64,000 bases of DNA from Welwitschia mirabilis (taxonomy: Eukaryota; Gnetophyta; Gnetopsida; Welwitschiales), in NCBI GenBank assembly GCA_051453625.1, contig JBOZIK010000001.1, positions 15,903,427 to 15,967,426 on the forward strand, given 5' to 3'. Every line of letters begins with the position of its first letter. Position 1 is the first letter of the stretch. Of the stretch, positions 11,236 through 22,998 are shown one piece after another. Made by a program: the position numbers and the translations under genes. The notes below the pieces were generated by a model, which saw only the letters and a program-made list of their open reading frames with translations, ran no database searches and was not told the origin of the DNA.

Positions 11236-13384
11236 TAGGCCCTTACTTAGCCTTGTTAATCCCTAATAAAGTAAGTAATCAACTAAATTACAAGTCAATT
11301 TGACTAAGATAAAACAATACTGAAAAGATGTAAATTAATTTCCATTAAATCATGTAAGAAACAATATTACAAATAGATAACTGACATAAATACTTAAAAA
11401 TTTCTCTAAGCCTCCTTCTTAAGCATGTTACTATAGAATAAATGAATGCTATACACATATATAAATAATAAAAATGTAACTTGATAGCTCATGGAATGAA
11501 AATGTATATTCATATTATAGAAACACTAATAATGGACTAATGTAACAGACTTAAGTAGTGCTATCCTTTAAAGAGTGATGTATTTAAGTTCAATAGTATC
11601 ATCAAAAGGGCAAAGGACAAGAGTAGATATAGCATTTTTAGATGATCTAAAACATGGCTATAGGAAAAATTTGTGAGTGTGCTGCTCGATCCTGCAAGAT
11701 AAACTTCATCAATTATCCATAAATTTATTATCTAAATAATCCATCATAAATTTAGATTGTGAAAGCTCAGAATATAAAAAATTTATGCTCAAAATTATAA
11801 AATGCCTAGAAAGGTATCCTACCCCTTCCCACAAGAGGAGCAAGATGTCTCAAATTGCACCAAAAATAAAGGAGTATCATCCCCTCTGTCGTTAAGACAA
11901 TAGGCATGGAATGAAATCATCAAATAAGTTATTTAGAGGAAAAAGTAAAACCAGAAAAATCTAGAAAATAAGAAAACATAAAAAATAGCAGAAAAAATAG
12001 GAAATAGGAAGAAAGTTAAGAAACAGCCTAAAGAACATCCTCATAATGTAGAAGAAAAAGGTGAAAGTAGAAGAAAATACACTAAGTGGAAAGAAGCAAT
12101 GCTCAAAGACTCCTCAAATGTGACCAAACTCATGGAAAAGAAGAACTAGAACTTATCAAATCATGAAAATATATCAAAAAGAAAACAACTATTCTTTAGA
12201 TGAATTATGAAAAAATATCAACAAGGAACTAGAAAATGATTAGATTCATAATATAATGCTAAGAAAGTATGAAAAATAACTTTGAAAAAAATTTAATAAA
12301 ATAAGTAAAGAAAAACAAAAATGAAAATGAACAACTAGAAACATGAAGAAGATTACTTTCTTATCCTAAATGCTAACCTAATAAATTTTCTTAGCAACAA
12401 TCATAAAATCACTTTATGAAAGATGCATGATAGTATGTAGAAATTATAAAGTACCACTTAATTAGGCAATGATTATGATGATGTAAAGTATGTTTAATGT
12501 TATAAAATAATGAATGATAGGATAAAAAACTATTTAAAATAGAAACTTATAAGCTACCATATTAAAATAACACTAAAATCTAAAAAGTAGAGTGATCATG
12601 TGGAAGTACTAGAAATAAATAAATAAAAATGAATCTAAAAAATAAGTAATGCCTCTAATAATACAAAGGACATCACTGATCTCGTAGTCTCAAAATGTAA
12701 TTTATTTTTCCATGATAAGGCAAGTGAAACTAATATCAGAGTAGTAAAGACTTATATAACATGATCAAATGACCCTCCAGTGTAGTTTCTATGGCTACCA
12801 TATTACATTGTTGAAGGCCACTCTTAGAAATATTTGTCATGATGCACTTACGGTAGGACGTCATGATGACCATGTTTTTGAGATTTAATATGAAAGAATA
12901 TGGTCTTTATTTCTTTTCTTTTTCTATTTTTCTATTTTTCTATTTTTAATTTTTATTTTTATTTTTTGAGTATCATTTCACATGACTAAGCACTTACAAG
13001 GATAAAAGTGAAGGAATAAGATGAGTAACAAAGTAAGAATATGCAAAAACAACTAATTACTCACATCATTAAAATAGAAGGAAAGAAATAAGGCTCTTCC
13101 TTTTAAAATGAAGTTCACAAACATAAAAATGTCTAAAGATTAGATAAAGCCAATATTATCATTGAAAATAACTAAATAAAATATTACTAATCATGGAAAC
13201 TTCATAAATAAATACATAGATCAGGTTAAAAATATTCAAGTAATAACATGATGTTTACCTAAGGTATGAGTTAAGAAATAATTAAGATAATGACAAAATA
13301 AAAGTCCTCCTCATGAATAAGGGCTTCTAAAATAAGTGATTCTATCATGTTCAAGGTTTTATTAGGAGATGACCCATAAATTTT
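11236..13384 (-). other. 3' non-coding part of the Athila-type element
   Basis: This stretch lies between the integrase remnant and the 3' LTR. It has no recognisable domain. The part at 12701-12806 recurs at 913-1017, and the edge next to LTR1 resembles 21656-21700. A T-rich low-complexity run lies at about 12905-12968. Athila elements commonly have a long region here, sometimes with an env-like frame; none can be read. Confidence 0.5.
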
Positions 13385-14480
13385 TAACCTTTGATCATTA
13401 ACCTTTTGAATTTCTCTAATGTTTCAATTGAAGATTTTAACTGATCCATTTGAGTGTAATTTTTTATAAGATAAGTACCTAACCATTTATAAGTTAACTT
13501 GTTATGTAAAAGATGTACTCAGGTGTTATATAAAAGGATATGTTGATTAGGTTTAAATTACTTATGAATAATATTTTCATCATGTCTAAACCTGACTTGA
13601 GGTTTATGAATGAGTTGATGATGTAAAGCATGACTAATTTTTTCATCTAAATGATTGAGTTGGGATAATCAAATTTTTAAATTGTCATTCAATTCTACAA
13701 GGTTAAGCTGATGAGTAAATCAATAAGAATTATAGCAAACATCAACTAGTAACATACACTCTTCATCTTACACAAATTCATAGGGTAAGAAACCTAGGGA
13801 ATTATTCTAAGTAGTGCAGTAAGCCTAAAGAACATCATTAAGTTTAGAGGATTAAGTTTTCTTATTGATAGAGAATAATTTTTGAAGCATCGTTTTGATT
13901 TCTCTATTTGTGTTTTTAGCTTTTTAATTAGTTTAAAGATAATAGGCACAAGCAATTCTATATTCAAAAATATTTTTTTAAAAAAGGTGATTAATAAAAT
14001 GATTTTCCTAATCACTAATGATAATTCATAGAAAACAAAATCATTAAAAGATATGAGTTCGAACAAAGTTGCAAATAGTTTGGAAATCATTTTTGGTAGT
14101 ACGAATAACTTCTACTTAGTTAGTAACATAATCCATAGCTATACGGATATAATTTTNNNNNNNNNNNNNNNNNNNNNNNNNNNNNNNNNNNNNNNNNNNN
14201 CAATAATCAAAAGGTTCACATCCAAGTATAGGTTTTAGGAGCATGTTATGAGAACATGTTAGGCTACCATAGTGTTGAAATGCATCACACTTTCTAGAAA
14301 TGTCAAATGAGTCTTTGAAAAGAGTAGGCCAATAAAGACTAGAGTGAAGAATTTTCATGATGGTCTTTTAGCCAATAAAATGTCCTACACATATCCACCA
14401 TGGAAAAGTTCTAAGATTTATAAAGTTTCCCACCCAGGCATATACTTATGCATAATTTAATCTTTACAACATCTATAAAG
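13385..14480 (-). pseudogene. Athila-type integrase remnant
   Basis: Integrase inserts the cDNA into the host chromosome. The minus strand shows the zinc-binding and linker part as SLYWPTLFKDSFDISRKCDA near 14300-14350, followed by the segment leading to the catalytic core (LKPILGCEPFDY), then after a 44-N gap IRIAMDYV, matching the VAVDYVSKWVEA strand of plant integrases. The C-terminal KLTYKWLGTYLIKN at about 13480-13510 matches the KLKSRWSGPF element of the GPY/F region. Stops and frameshifts are frequent and the catalytic acidic residues cannot be placed. Confidence 0.75.
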
Positions 14481-14634
14481 ATGGGGTNNNNNNNNNNNNN
14501 NNNNNNNNNNNNNNNNNNNNNNNNNNNNNNNNNNNNNNNNNNNNNNNNNNNNNNNNNNNNNNNNNNNNNNNNNNNNNNNNNNNNNNNACACACTTACACA
14601 TAATTTGATCTTTACAACATCTATAAAGATGGGG
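14444..14634. repeat. Near-identical 44-bp flanks of a 100-N gap
   Basis: Bases 14444-14487 and 14591-14634 match apart from three transitions, on either side of the gap 14488-14587. This is probably two allelic or unmerged reads of the same integrase segment, so the integrase is likely not really split here. Confidence 0.8.
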
Positions 14635-14796
14635 TTCATTCCACTCATAGTCACCAATCCTATGAAGACGATTTTTACATTGGTTATGACTCCAATGTAA
14701 AAGATGTTTCATTGTTACAAGTTAGTTTATGATGTCAGCATACCAAAGAGTGAGATGAAAAGATGAGATATCATAAATTTATTTAATCACAAAGAG

Positions 14797-15130
14797 TTAT
14801 TCATTGAGAAAAGATTCATTAATGGGAGTTTCATCATGAGAGAAATAAAGTCGAGATAAATGATCAATAACATTGTTATGTTTTTTAGCCTTATTAATGA
14901 TATTAAGATTAAATTCTTTCATGAGAAGGATCCACCTAATAAGTATATTATTAGAGTCTTTTTTAGTTATGAGATAGTAAATGGCTGCATGATTTATGTA
15001 AACCTTAATATGAAAACCAAGAAGGTAATGTAGAGGATAATCTAAGTAAAAGATAATGACAAACATTTCTCTCTCTGTAGTAGTGTAGTTGGATTAGGCT
15101 ATGGAAAAGTTTTTACTAAGATAAGATATG
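14797..15130 (-). pseudogene. Athila-type RNase H remnant
   Basis: An open frame of 89 codons (14797-15066) reads YPLHYLLGFHIKVYINHAAI, then YYLITKKDSNNILIRWIL, LMKEFNLNI and DHLSRLYF. This is the signature of the Ty3/gypsy RNase H tail, where the family has VYTDHAALKYLL, RWILLLQEF and DHLSRL. The catalytic aspartate of the TDH motif is replaced by asparagine (INHAA), so the domain would be inactive even if expressed. RNase H removes the RNA strand during reverse transcription. Confidence 0.85.
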
Positions 15131-16170
15131 ACTTTGAAACCATTTTCACATTTTTAGCAAATAACTCCCCCACAGCAATGTTACTTACATCACGTGTAAG
15201 TTCAAAGTCTTTACTTCTATTAAGACCCATGATAATAGGTTTAGAAGAAATCTTTTCTTTGAGGGTTTTAAATGCAAGTTGGCATGACTCATTTCAATCG
15301 AATGTAACATCTTTGTCAAGTAAGGAGTAAAGAGGTTTATAAATTTTGACATAATCATTAATGAAGTATCAATAAGAACCAACATCACTAAGGAAAGATA
15401 TAACTTGTTTGACATTAGTTAGAAGGCTAAGGTTTTTAATGATATCAAATTTTATGGAATCCATCCTAATCCCTTCTTTTAGAATGTGATGATCTAAAAT
15501 ACTTCCATGTTGGACAAAGATAAAACTCTTTTTCCAACTCAAATATAAGCCACTCTCAAGANNNNNNNNNNNNNNNNNNNNNNNNNNNNNNNNNNNNNNN
15601 NNNNNNNNNNNNNNNNNNNNNNNNNNNNNNNNNNNNNNNNNNNNNNNNNNNNNNNNNNNNNGACATCAATCTAGGACTTTTTCTAATCTCACTATAATTT
15701 GTTCAAAAGTATTACCAAAGATGGATAAGTCATCCATAAAAATTTTAATATAATATTCTATCATATCATAAAAGATTCCCATCATGGCTTGTTGGAAGGT
15801 TCCAGGGGAATTGGAAACTCCAAAGGGCATTTACCTAAAAGCAAAGATTTCAAAGGGTGAGGTGAAAGTGGTTTTAGCTTGGTTTTCTCTTACTATACAA
15901 ATTTGATTATAGCCATTATACCCATCAAGGAAATAATAGTAGGAATGACCTTAGATTCTATCAAGTACTTGATCAAAAAAGGGCAAAGAATAATGATACT
16001 TTTTAGTGACCTCATTAAATTTTCAAAAATTAATGCACATTCTCCATTTCCCCCCTTCTTTGGAACTACTATTAAAGGACTAATCCACTTACTATTGGAT
16101 ATGGCATATACAATTTTGGCATCCATAAGTTTAATTATTTCATCTTTAATGATTTATTTAAGGACTTAAT
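15131..16170 (-). pseudogene. Athila-type reverse transcriptase remnant
   Basis: Reverse transcriptase copies the element RNA. Reading the minus strand from high to low coordinates: ISNSKWISPLIVVPKKGG (about 16060-16110), the FDGYSGYNQI-like strand (degenerate), then MPFGVSNSPGTFQQAMMGIF, the catalytic block IFMDDLSIFG (about 15725-15760, FMDD for YxDD, the Athila form), and the connection segment VKIYKPLYSLLDKDVTFD (about 15320-15370). A 100-N gap (15562-15661) and several stops interrupt it. The FMDD box and the tRNA-Asp primer site together point to the Athila lineage. Confidence 0.85.
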
Positions 16171-17160
16171 TAAGTCTTATTTAGGGCTATTTAATAGGTT
16201 TAGCATTATCTTCAAGGTAAATCTTATGTTAAACTATGGAAAAAGGAATGGCAGCTAAGTCTTTATCTATCCAAGCAAAGACATTTTATTTCAAACTTAA
16301 GAGTGAGATCAAGTTTGGTTCTTATTTAGGAGTAAGAAGATCACTAATTATTAGAGGTTTCATTTGATTTTCGGAAAGAAAAATTTATTTTAATTCTTGG
16401 GATAATTTCCTAAGTTCAAGGGTAGTATTTTTGGCTATCGTCCCATCTATTGTGGGGATGATAGACGTGGAATGACATTTCTTAAAAAGTTTTTTTACTA
16501 AATAAATATGTTGAGTTTCTTCCTAGTCTATGTGTTCTTCATCCTTAAACACAAGATAGTGTGTTTTAGTGGGAACATCATACAAAGTAGGTTCATGTAG
16601 CATGATTAATCTCTCTTCAATTGGTTAATTTTATAAAAACAAGGTTGGTTTCAATTCATCTTCAAGATTAAATTTAGTTCTTATACTTTTTCAGTAGCAT
16701 TAAAAAATCTAATGCTAATTTTTTTTGTCAAAGTGGTATCTCATCATCCTAGCTCATGTGTTAATGATACAATGGGTAGTTGCATAAAGGCTCTTCCTGA
16801 ATGAAGTGGATATCCTTCATCATGTTCTATTTCAATTATGACAATATTAATAGGATAAAAAAATTCCTTAATTTAGATAACTAGATCTTTAATAATTACT
16901 AATAATTTCTTGATTGAGGTATCAACTAATTCCAAGATGATTGGTGTAGGTTCAACTCTATTTTCTAACCTCAGTCTTTTACATATGTAAAGAGGTATGA
17001 TGTTTACACTTAATCCTATGTTAATTAAAGATTTTATAATTATTTTATTTTCTTATAAGGTAACACTTACAATTGAAACCCTAGGGTTTTTAAATTTAGG
17101 ACATTTTTGCATGACTAAATTAGAAAGAGATTGTACAAGAAAAAATTTGCTAGGAATGAT
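16171..17160 (-). pseudogene. Athila-type protease and protease-RT linker remnant
   Basis: This is the third gag-pro copy in the window. The part at 16690-17150 aligns by eye with the retropepsin block at 2973-3560. The rest (16171-16690) is a poorly conserved linker that holds a hairpin-like motif at about 16436-16480. No open frame exceeds 70 codons in the sense direction. It is contiguous with RT below and gag above, as expected of one polyprotein. Confidence 0.65.
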
Positions 17161-18720
17161 AGTTTTTACTTTCTTCTTACTAAATCCTTTCATAACTTAG
17201 AATATTTAGGATTTGCTTGCAATAGTTTTCAATAGGATAAATTGATGTTGACTTCTTGCATCAAAGCTTTTAGGTGTTTATCAAAGGTAGGATTTGTATT
17301 CAATTAATCAAGCCAAGAAGTGGGTGATTTATTTCCTTTATTTTTTTGTGAATTATTTTTAATGGAAGTATTAGTAGGTAATGTTGATGGAATGTTATAT
17401 GAATCTAAAATTTGTACATCACTTTTCTCATTTATTTCACTATTTTTAGAAGTTGAAAACTCATGGGTAGGAGGTTTTATATTCTTTCCACTTCTTGTCA
17501 CTATCTTTAAATATCTTCCAACTTCATTTAGATTGGGTACTAGTTGAGATGCAAATGACCCTGTGGCCTTTAGTTGATAAGAATTATTTGTTGAAGCACA
17601 TTCACTAAGTTTTCAACATTGCAATTGGTCTTCTCAATGTTGTTATTAGTTTTCTCTTGCACTTTTCTCATCTCTTCTATGGATTCTCTAAGTGGACTAC
17701 TTTGATTTTGTTAAAAATTAGGTTGAAAGTTGGAATTCTTGAATCTACTTTTAAATGGTTTTCATTAACATTATCCATTTAATATTTTTTGAAATTTTGG
17801 TTGATTTTTAAAGTTAGGTGTTCTTTGGTTAAAGGCATAAAATTCCTCAAACATTTTTTCCTTATAGGATGGTAACAAAGGGCATTCTTTTATTGAATGG
17901 AAGTCATCTTCACAAATTTCACAACTTGAAGTTGAGTTTTCATTTTTTTACTACTTTTTTATCAACTATAATTTGTATACACTTCTTTAAAGTAGTAGTA
18001 AAATATTTCATTAGGTTGGTTAAGTCCTCCCTTTTTTCTTCTTTATCATATTTAACTTCCTTTAAATTCTTCAAAATTTGGCCTACAGTCTAATTTTTGT
18101 TAGTGGGTTTAATTCAAGTTTGGCTTATTTCTATAATATTTTCCAACACACTTCATGCATTATCTAGGACTAAATTCAAAAAGTTACCTTCACAAAAGAA
18201 ATCTATAAATTACTTAGTTGAAGAATTCAATCCACTATAGAAATAATCAACTAGCTCTTTCTTACGAAATTCATCTATAAGATTGGAATGGCTAGTTATG
18301 ATAAAATATTAATAGGCTATTGCGTAATCCTTATAAGGTTGTTATTAAAAGTTGATTACTTCTTTTCTTCTTTTCCTCATAGAACTCTCACTCAAAAAAC
18401 ATTTGATAAATATTTCTTGCACTTGATGCTAAGATTAAGAATTTTATGTGAAATAGTTTTAAGCCAAATTTTTTCTATTTCTCTAAGTGTGACTAGAAAA
18501 ATAATCATATAAGTATGGTTAGTAATACATTTCTTCCCATTTCTCAAGGTGAGTCAGCCAAATGTTAAAAAGGTTCTTCCTCTGCCTCCCCTAAAAAAAT
18601 TGGATAAGTACTTAAATTTTTAATTCTACATCATCTTCAAGAGGTAAATTAAAATGATTTTGAATTTCATGTTTTCTATTAGCAAATAAATCTCTAATAG
18701 TAATGTTTTCATTCACGGAA
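17161..18720 (-). pseudogene. Athila-type gag remnant with intact zinc knuckle
   Basis: A short open piece at 17304-17501 begins MTRSGKNIKPP, the usual start of the basic stretch after the Athila gag knuckle. At 17882-17923 the minus strand reads CEICEDDFHSIKEC, an intact C-x2-C-x4-H-x4-C knuckle followed by PLLPSYKEKMFEEFYAFN. The gag domain itself (about 18000-18650) parallels the better preserved one at 4600-5110 but is badly interrupted. Confidence 0.7.
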
Positions 18721-19556
18721 CAAGTTCCTATTATGATTATAATATTAGATGAAGCAACTTACTTCTTTTTGCAATGATTTTGATGCATTTGACATATTCG
18801 AAGAAGAAACAACATGATCTACTTTTATACTATAATTTTCTTTTGCAAAATTTGATTATAAAATAATGAAAGCAGAAACATATTCTTGTTTAATTCTGGG
18901 AATTTGTATACCTAGGGTGTGTAAAACTAGATTTAGCTTGAAGTTAAACAATCCTTCTCTAATATTTTCTTAGATCAAGTTTCATTCTCTTTGATATTTT
19001 ATCTTCCTACTAGAATTCATCATGTTCTTGCATGCTCAAGCAACAAATAGAAATCAAAATAAAAAATAGTAGACCATCGTCCACTTGGTCATGGAAATGA
19101 CAAGAAGGATAATAATCACAGTAATAAAAATCTAAAACTAAGAAAAATTATTAATAGTAAAGAAGTAGACTATCATCCAGACTTTCATGGGGATGATGGA
19201 GAAAATGATAGTTTTATTAAAATTACAAAAAAAGAAAATGTAAAAAAATATGTAGATTATTGCCTAGTATGTCATGGGGATGACAAGCGAGATGACAGTA
19301 ACTTTATTACCGAACTTCAAATAGAAGAAAAATGGTGAAAGCAGAAATAAATTTTGAAATTTAAGAACTGTCATGCCCTATATCATTGGGATGATAGAGA
19401 GAATCATAGGGTCCCTAAAAAATTAAAAAATAAAATTTTATGGAAATAAACCTATCTTAAACTAAAATAGAATATAACATTAATTGAAATAAAAAACCTA
19501 AATAAAAGATTCAAGGTACTTATTTGGTTAATGATAATTCTCTAGCTCGTTGTGGC
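18721..19556 (-). other. 5' leader with quasi-tandem hairpin repeats
   Basis: The non-coding leader of the lower element holds four copies of an about 45-bp imperfect inverted motif at 19071-19115, 19166-19211, 19252-19299 and 19367-19411. They are spaced about 85-115 bp apart with A-rich spacers that also resemble each other. Each copy carries TCATCC-like and GGGGATGA-like arms. The leader at 22188-22977 repeats the same layout. Confidence 0.7.
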
Positions 19557-19557
19557 C

Positions 19558-19575
19558 TTCCTGGAAATGGTGCCA
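19558..19575 (-). other. Primer-binding site, tRNA-Asp type, decayed
   Basis: The minus strand reads TGGCACCATTTCCAGGAA directly after the LTR2 edge, derived from TGGCGCCGTTGCCGGGGA. It marks LTR2 as a 5' LTR of a minus-strand element. Confidence 0.7.
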
Positions 19576-19578
19576 AAA

Positions 19579-20818
19579 TGTTATAGTGTGAATTTATACA
19601 ATTCTCAAATCCTTTAAGTAAACCCATATATCAAATAACTTACAGAAACACACATGCTAGTATAGATGGGAATTCACTTGAATGTTATAATCCTAATAAA
19701 GGCACTAAGCTTAAAGTTAGAAAATTGATTTTCAAAAGTATTTCTAATCTTTTACATTTTAATAACTAAAAGTAAATAATAAAGTAAATGTAATGTAATG
19801 TAAATAGATATGAAATGAAAATGGAAATGGAATGAATTCTATTACTTTCTAATTATTCTATCACAAAAACTAGCTCTCTATAATTTAGATTAATTAAGAA
19901 GAGTACTTAACTTGTTCCTAATCAACATGAACTATGAGATATACCAAGTAGAATAAGGAATGTAATGTGAAGTAAAAATGGAATAACAATGCAACCTAAT
20001 ACTAACTAAAGTCAACCTTAATAAAGGTTACCTTTTTAATCTAAATCAATCACAAAACTGTCACTTAACTATAACCAACTTAAATTATAAAAGACATAAA
20101 TAGAATTAGAATTAAAAGAGTAATTGTATTGCTTTCAAAGAACTTTATATGTACTTATAAATAAAATAGCAGCATCTCAATGGAAGAGACTCAACCTAAA
20201 CACCATAAAAACTTCTTTTTGTAGCTATTAGATGCATCTCTTATTATTTAATCTTCTGTCATAAGCATATAAGAGTACAAAGGATGAAAACAGAATGAAG
20301 GAAGAAAGGATATTTATAGTTTTACATTGAGATTCTGGAAACGCAATCCTAGAAGTTCGAAAAGAAATCCTAATAGCCCAAATGGATCATTTGACCTCAT
20401 TATAAAGATAACTTTTCTCAATTATAAAAAATACTTATCACCCTAACTATTATGGAGATGATATAGGGGATGTCACCCTACATCAATAGGTACTTCATCA
20501 TCTTCATGCCCTGTTGTTAGTCCTATAGGTTTTGTCCATGTCAGTAATGCTATCGTCCTACTTGTCATGAGCATGACAGAAGGGTTGATAGGCTTTCTTA
20601 TTTCTAATGTCAAAGGTAGACCAGTCTTTTGCATGTTGAGTCCTTCTTTCATGTATGCAATGTCAGAATAAGTCTGAGAAACCTCCAAATATGGTAAGAA
20701 TTGTATTTCATTTATCATCCTATTAGATATTTATAATCATCAGTATTGCATCAAAATCTGTGTAAATAGCCTATAAAAGTACTCAAAATATACTATCAAA
20801 CTCCTACAAACTAGAAAT
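19579..20818 (-). repeat. 5' LTR of the lower Athila-type element (LTR2)
   Basis: It starts TGTTATAG and aligns with LTR1 and LTR3. It is longer (about 1240 bp) because of extra sequence around 20476-20600 carrying a second hairpin copy (20435-20476 and 20550-20595). Its far end loses similarity just before the expected ...ACA terminus and runs directly into subfamily-B LTR sequence, so this edge is a recombination or insertion junction rather than a natural LTR end. Confidence 0.75.
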
Positions 20819-21655
20819 GCATCTAAATTAATAATACTCAACCTTGACAAAGGTTGTCCTTATAACCTCTACCTCAAGAAACTATCACTGAATTAAAAGC
20901 ACCATAAATTATAAGGAATAAGTAATAAGAAGCATAAAAAATGGCAAAGAGTCTTTGTATTAAATGTCAAATCACATCGATGTTGCAAAGTAGCCACACC
21001 TCAATGGAGAAAGCATAATCCAACACTAAGAAAGATGTGTCTTTGCAACTACTAAGGATGAATCTATGGCCCTTCGATTTCCGGTCATGAGAATTGTAGT
21101 GCAAGTAAAGATAAGATGGAGTCAAGGATAGAATTGATACTGATTGATAATAAACACACAAATAATAAGACCAATAAGCAGACATGAGTACAATCCTAAT
21201 AGCCATACAAGAAATAGATAAATAAATGACAAGAATTAGGTGAATGTTTAGTGGAATGTTATAATAATTACCATTCTCCCAGTTACCTAGAGGATATAGG
21301 GGATGATGTCACCTCATAAACGATCCATGTCATTTACCAAATTGATCATAGTCAACATCGTTATTGGAATAATATGTTTTGTTATCCATTTTGGCATCTA
21401 GACAATGAGGTGGATGATAGGCTTTTACAAGTATTTATCAAATGCATCAATCTCAATGTTTGCAAGAAATTTGTATAAAAAATAGAAAGTATTGAAAACT
21501 ACTCCAAATGCTATAAAATATCATAGAAATTATGTGTTTTTATATCTTTCATATTAGCTCTCCATTATCATGGAAATCTAGCATGAACTTATTTAATATC
21601 CTCTAAAACTACTAAAAATACCCTATCAAATCTATGTAAGTTGGTAGTGCAAACA
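20819..21655 (-). repeat. Truncated LTR, subfamily B type
   Basis: It matches the inner and distal part of the LTR at 5734-6830 (from about 5985 to 6830), including the CTCAACCTTGA...AAAGG block and the ...AAGTTGGT end. It lacks the first 250 bp. It is followed at 21656 by sequence like that flanking LTR1 on its internal side, so it is probably the 3' LTR of the upper, mostly deleted element. Hairpin-like motifs lie at 21271-21315 and 21380-21420. Confidence 0.65.
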
Positions 21656-22087
21656 TAGCATTATCAGTCCCTAATAAAACTAGGTAGTAAATTGTAATTG
21701 TGAGCTAGCCTGTTTAATAGAATATAGACAGAGAAGAGGGAGAATTCTTAGGATCAGCAAGGAAACAGAGGTCCAAGAATGTAGAAATAGAATGGACTGT
21801 CTCATAGCCTTAGACATGTACAACCTTTAGGATGTCTACTGTTACACTTTGCTAAATGGAGATACACACTGACACACATCAATAATCTGGTCCTCAAAGT
21901 ATTGGAATCTCTTCTCAACTGTTAAGATTCTCTACTCTAATGTTTGAGTCCTCTAATCTATAGCCTAGATCCTTTAGTCTAATGTCTAGATATTGTGATT
22001 TATGATGTGTTCTTTACCAAGAGGGCCTAAACCTACTCAAGTGTAATCCCAACCACAGGTCTCTATACCTAAGCTCACTCTGCCTCT
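21656..22087 (-). other. Remnant internal sequence of the upper Athila element
   Basis: The first 45 bp (CCCTAATAAAACTAGG and nearby) resemble 11256-11300, the internal side of LTR1. No coding domain is seen. The stretch ends at a 100-N gap (22088-22187). Nearly the whole gag-pol of the upper element is missing between here and its leader. Confidence 0.45.
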
Positions 22088-22187
22088 NNNNNNNNNNNNN
22101 NNNNNNNNNNNNNNNNNNNNNNNNNNNNNNNNNNNNNNNNNNNNNNNNNNNNNNNNNNNNNNNNNNNNNNNNNNNNNNNNNNNNNNN

Positions 22188-22977
22188 TAACATATTCAAA
22201 GAAGAAATAACATGATCTACTTTTATACTATAATTTTCTTTTGCAAAATATGATTCTAAAATAAAAAAATATAAAAATTTTCTTCTTCAATTTTGGGAAT
22301 TTGCATACCTATGGTGTGTATAAGTGGATTTATCTTAAAGTTAAATAATCCTTATCTGATGTTTTCTTTGATCAGTTTTCATTCCCTCTGATATTATATC
22401 TTTCTAACAGAATTTACCATATCCTTACATGCTCAAGCAATAAATAGAAAACCAAAATAAAAAAATAATAGACCATCATCTGCCTGGTCATGAGGATGAC
22501 AGGAGGGATGATGATCACAGTAACAGAAATCCAAAACTATGAAAATTTATTAACAATAAAAAAAGCTAGACTATCATCTAGACTATTATGAGGACGACAA
22601 ATAAAATGATAATTTATTTAAACTTATGAAAAAGAAAAATTATGAAATGTAGAAAAGAATGTCAAAAAATTCAATTATCGTCTGACTTTTCATGGGGATG
22701 ATAGAGAAGATGACAATATTTTTATTACTAAACTAGAAATAAAAGAAAAATTGTAAAAATAAAAACTAATTTCAAAATTTTAGAACTGTCATGTCCAATG
22801 TCATTGGGACAATAGAGAGAATGATAGGGTTTCTAATAAAAATTACAAAAAAAAATTATGGAAGTAAATCTACTTTAAACTAAACTAGAAATATAGCATT
22901 AATTTAAATAAATGACCTAAACAAAAGATTTAAGAAATGTATCTTATTAATGAAAATTCTTGATCTCCTTGTATCCT
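22188..22977 (-). other. 5' leader of the upper Athila element with hairpin repeats
   Basis: It aligns along its length with 18790-19556. Four hairpin motif copies lie at 22470-22513, 22566-22610, 22670-22716 and 22787-22830, at the same relative positions as in the lower leader. Confidence 0.75.
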
Positions 22978-22995
22978 TTCTCAGAAAAAACACCA
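22978..22995 (-). other. Primer-binding site, strongly decayed
   Basis: The minus strand reads TGGTGTTTTTTCTGAGAA next to the LTR3 edge. It is recognisable as a relic of the tRNA-Asp site mainly by position and by comparison with the two better copies. Confidence 0.5.
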
Positions 22996-22998
22996 AAA

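Noticed and set aside
11236-13384. Envelope-like gene between integrase and 3' LTR
   Set aside because: Athila elements can carry one here, but no open frame, signal or membrane segment could be read.
18730-19411. CRISPR-like array
   Set aside because: Units are imperfect, spacers resemble each other, and the context is a plant retrotransposon leader.
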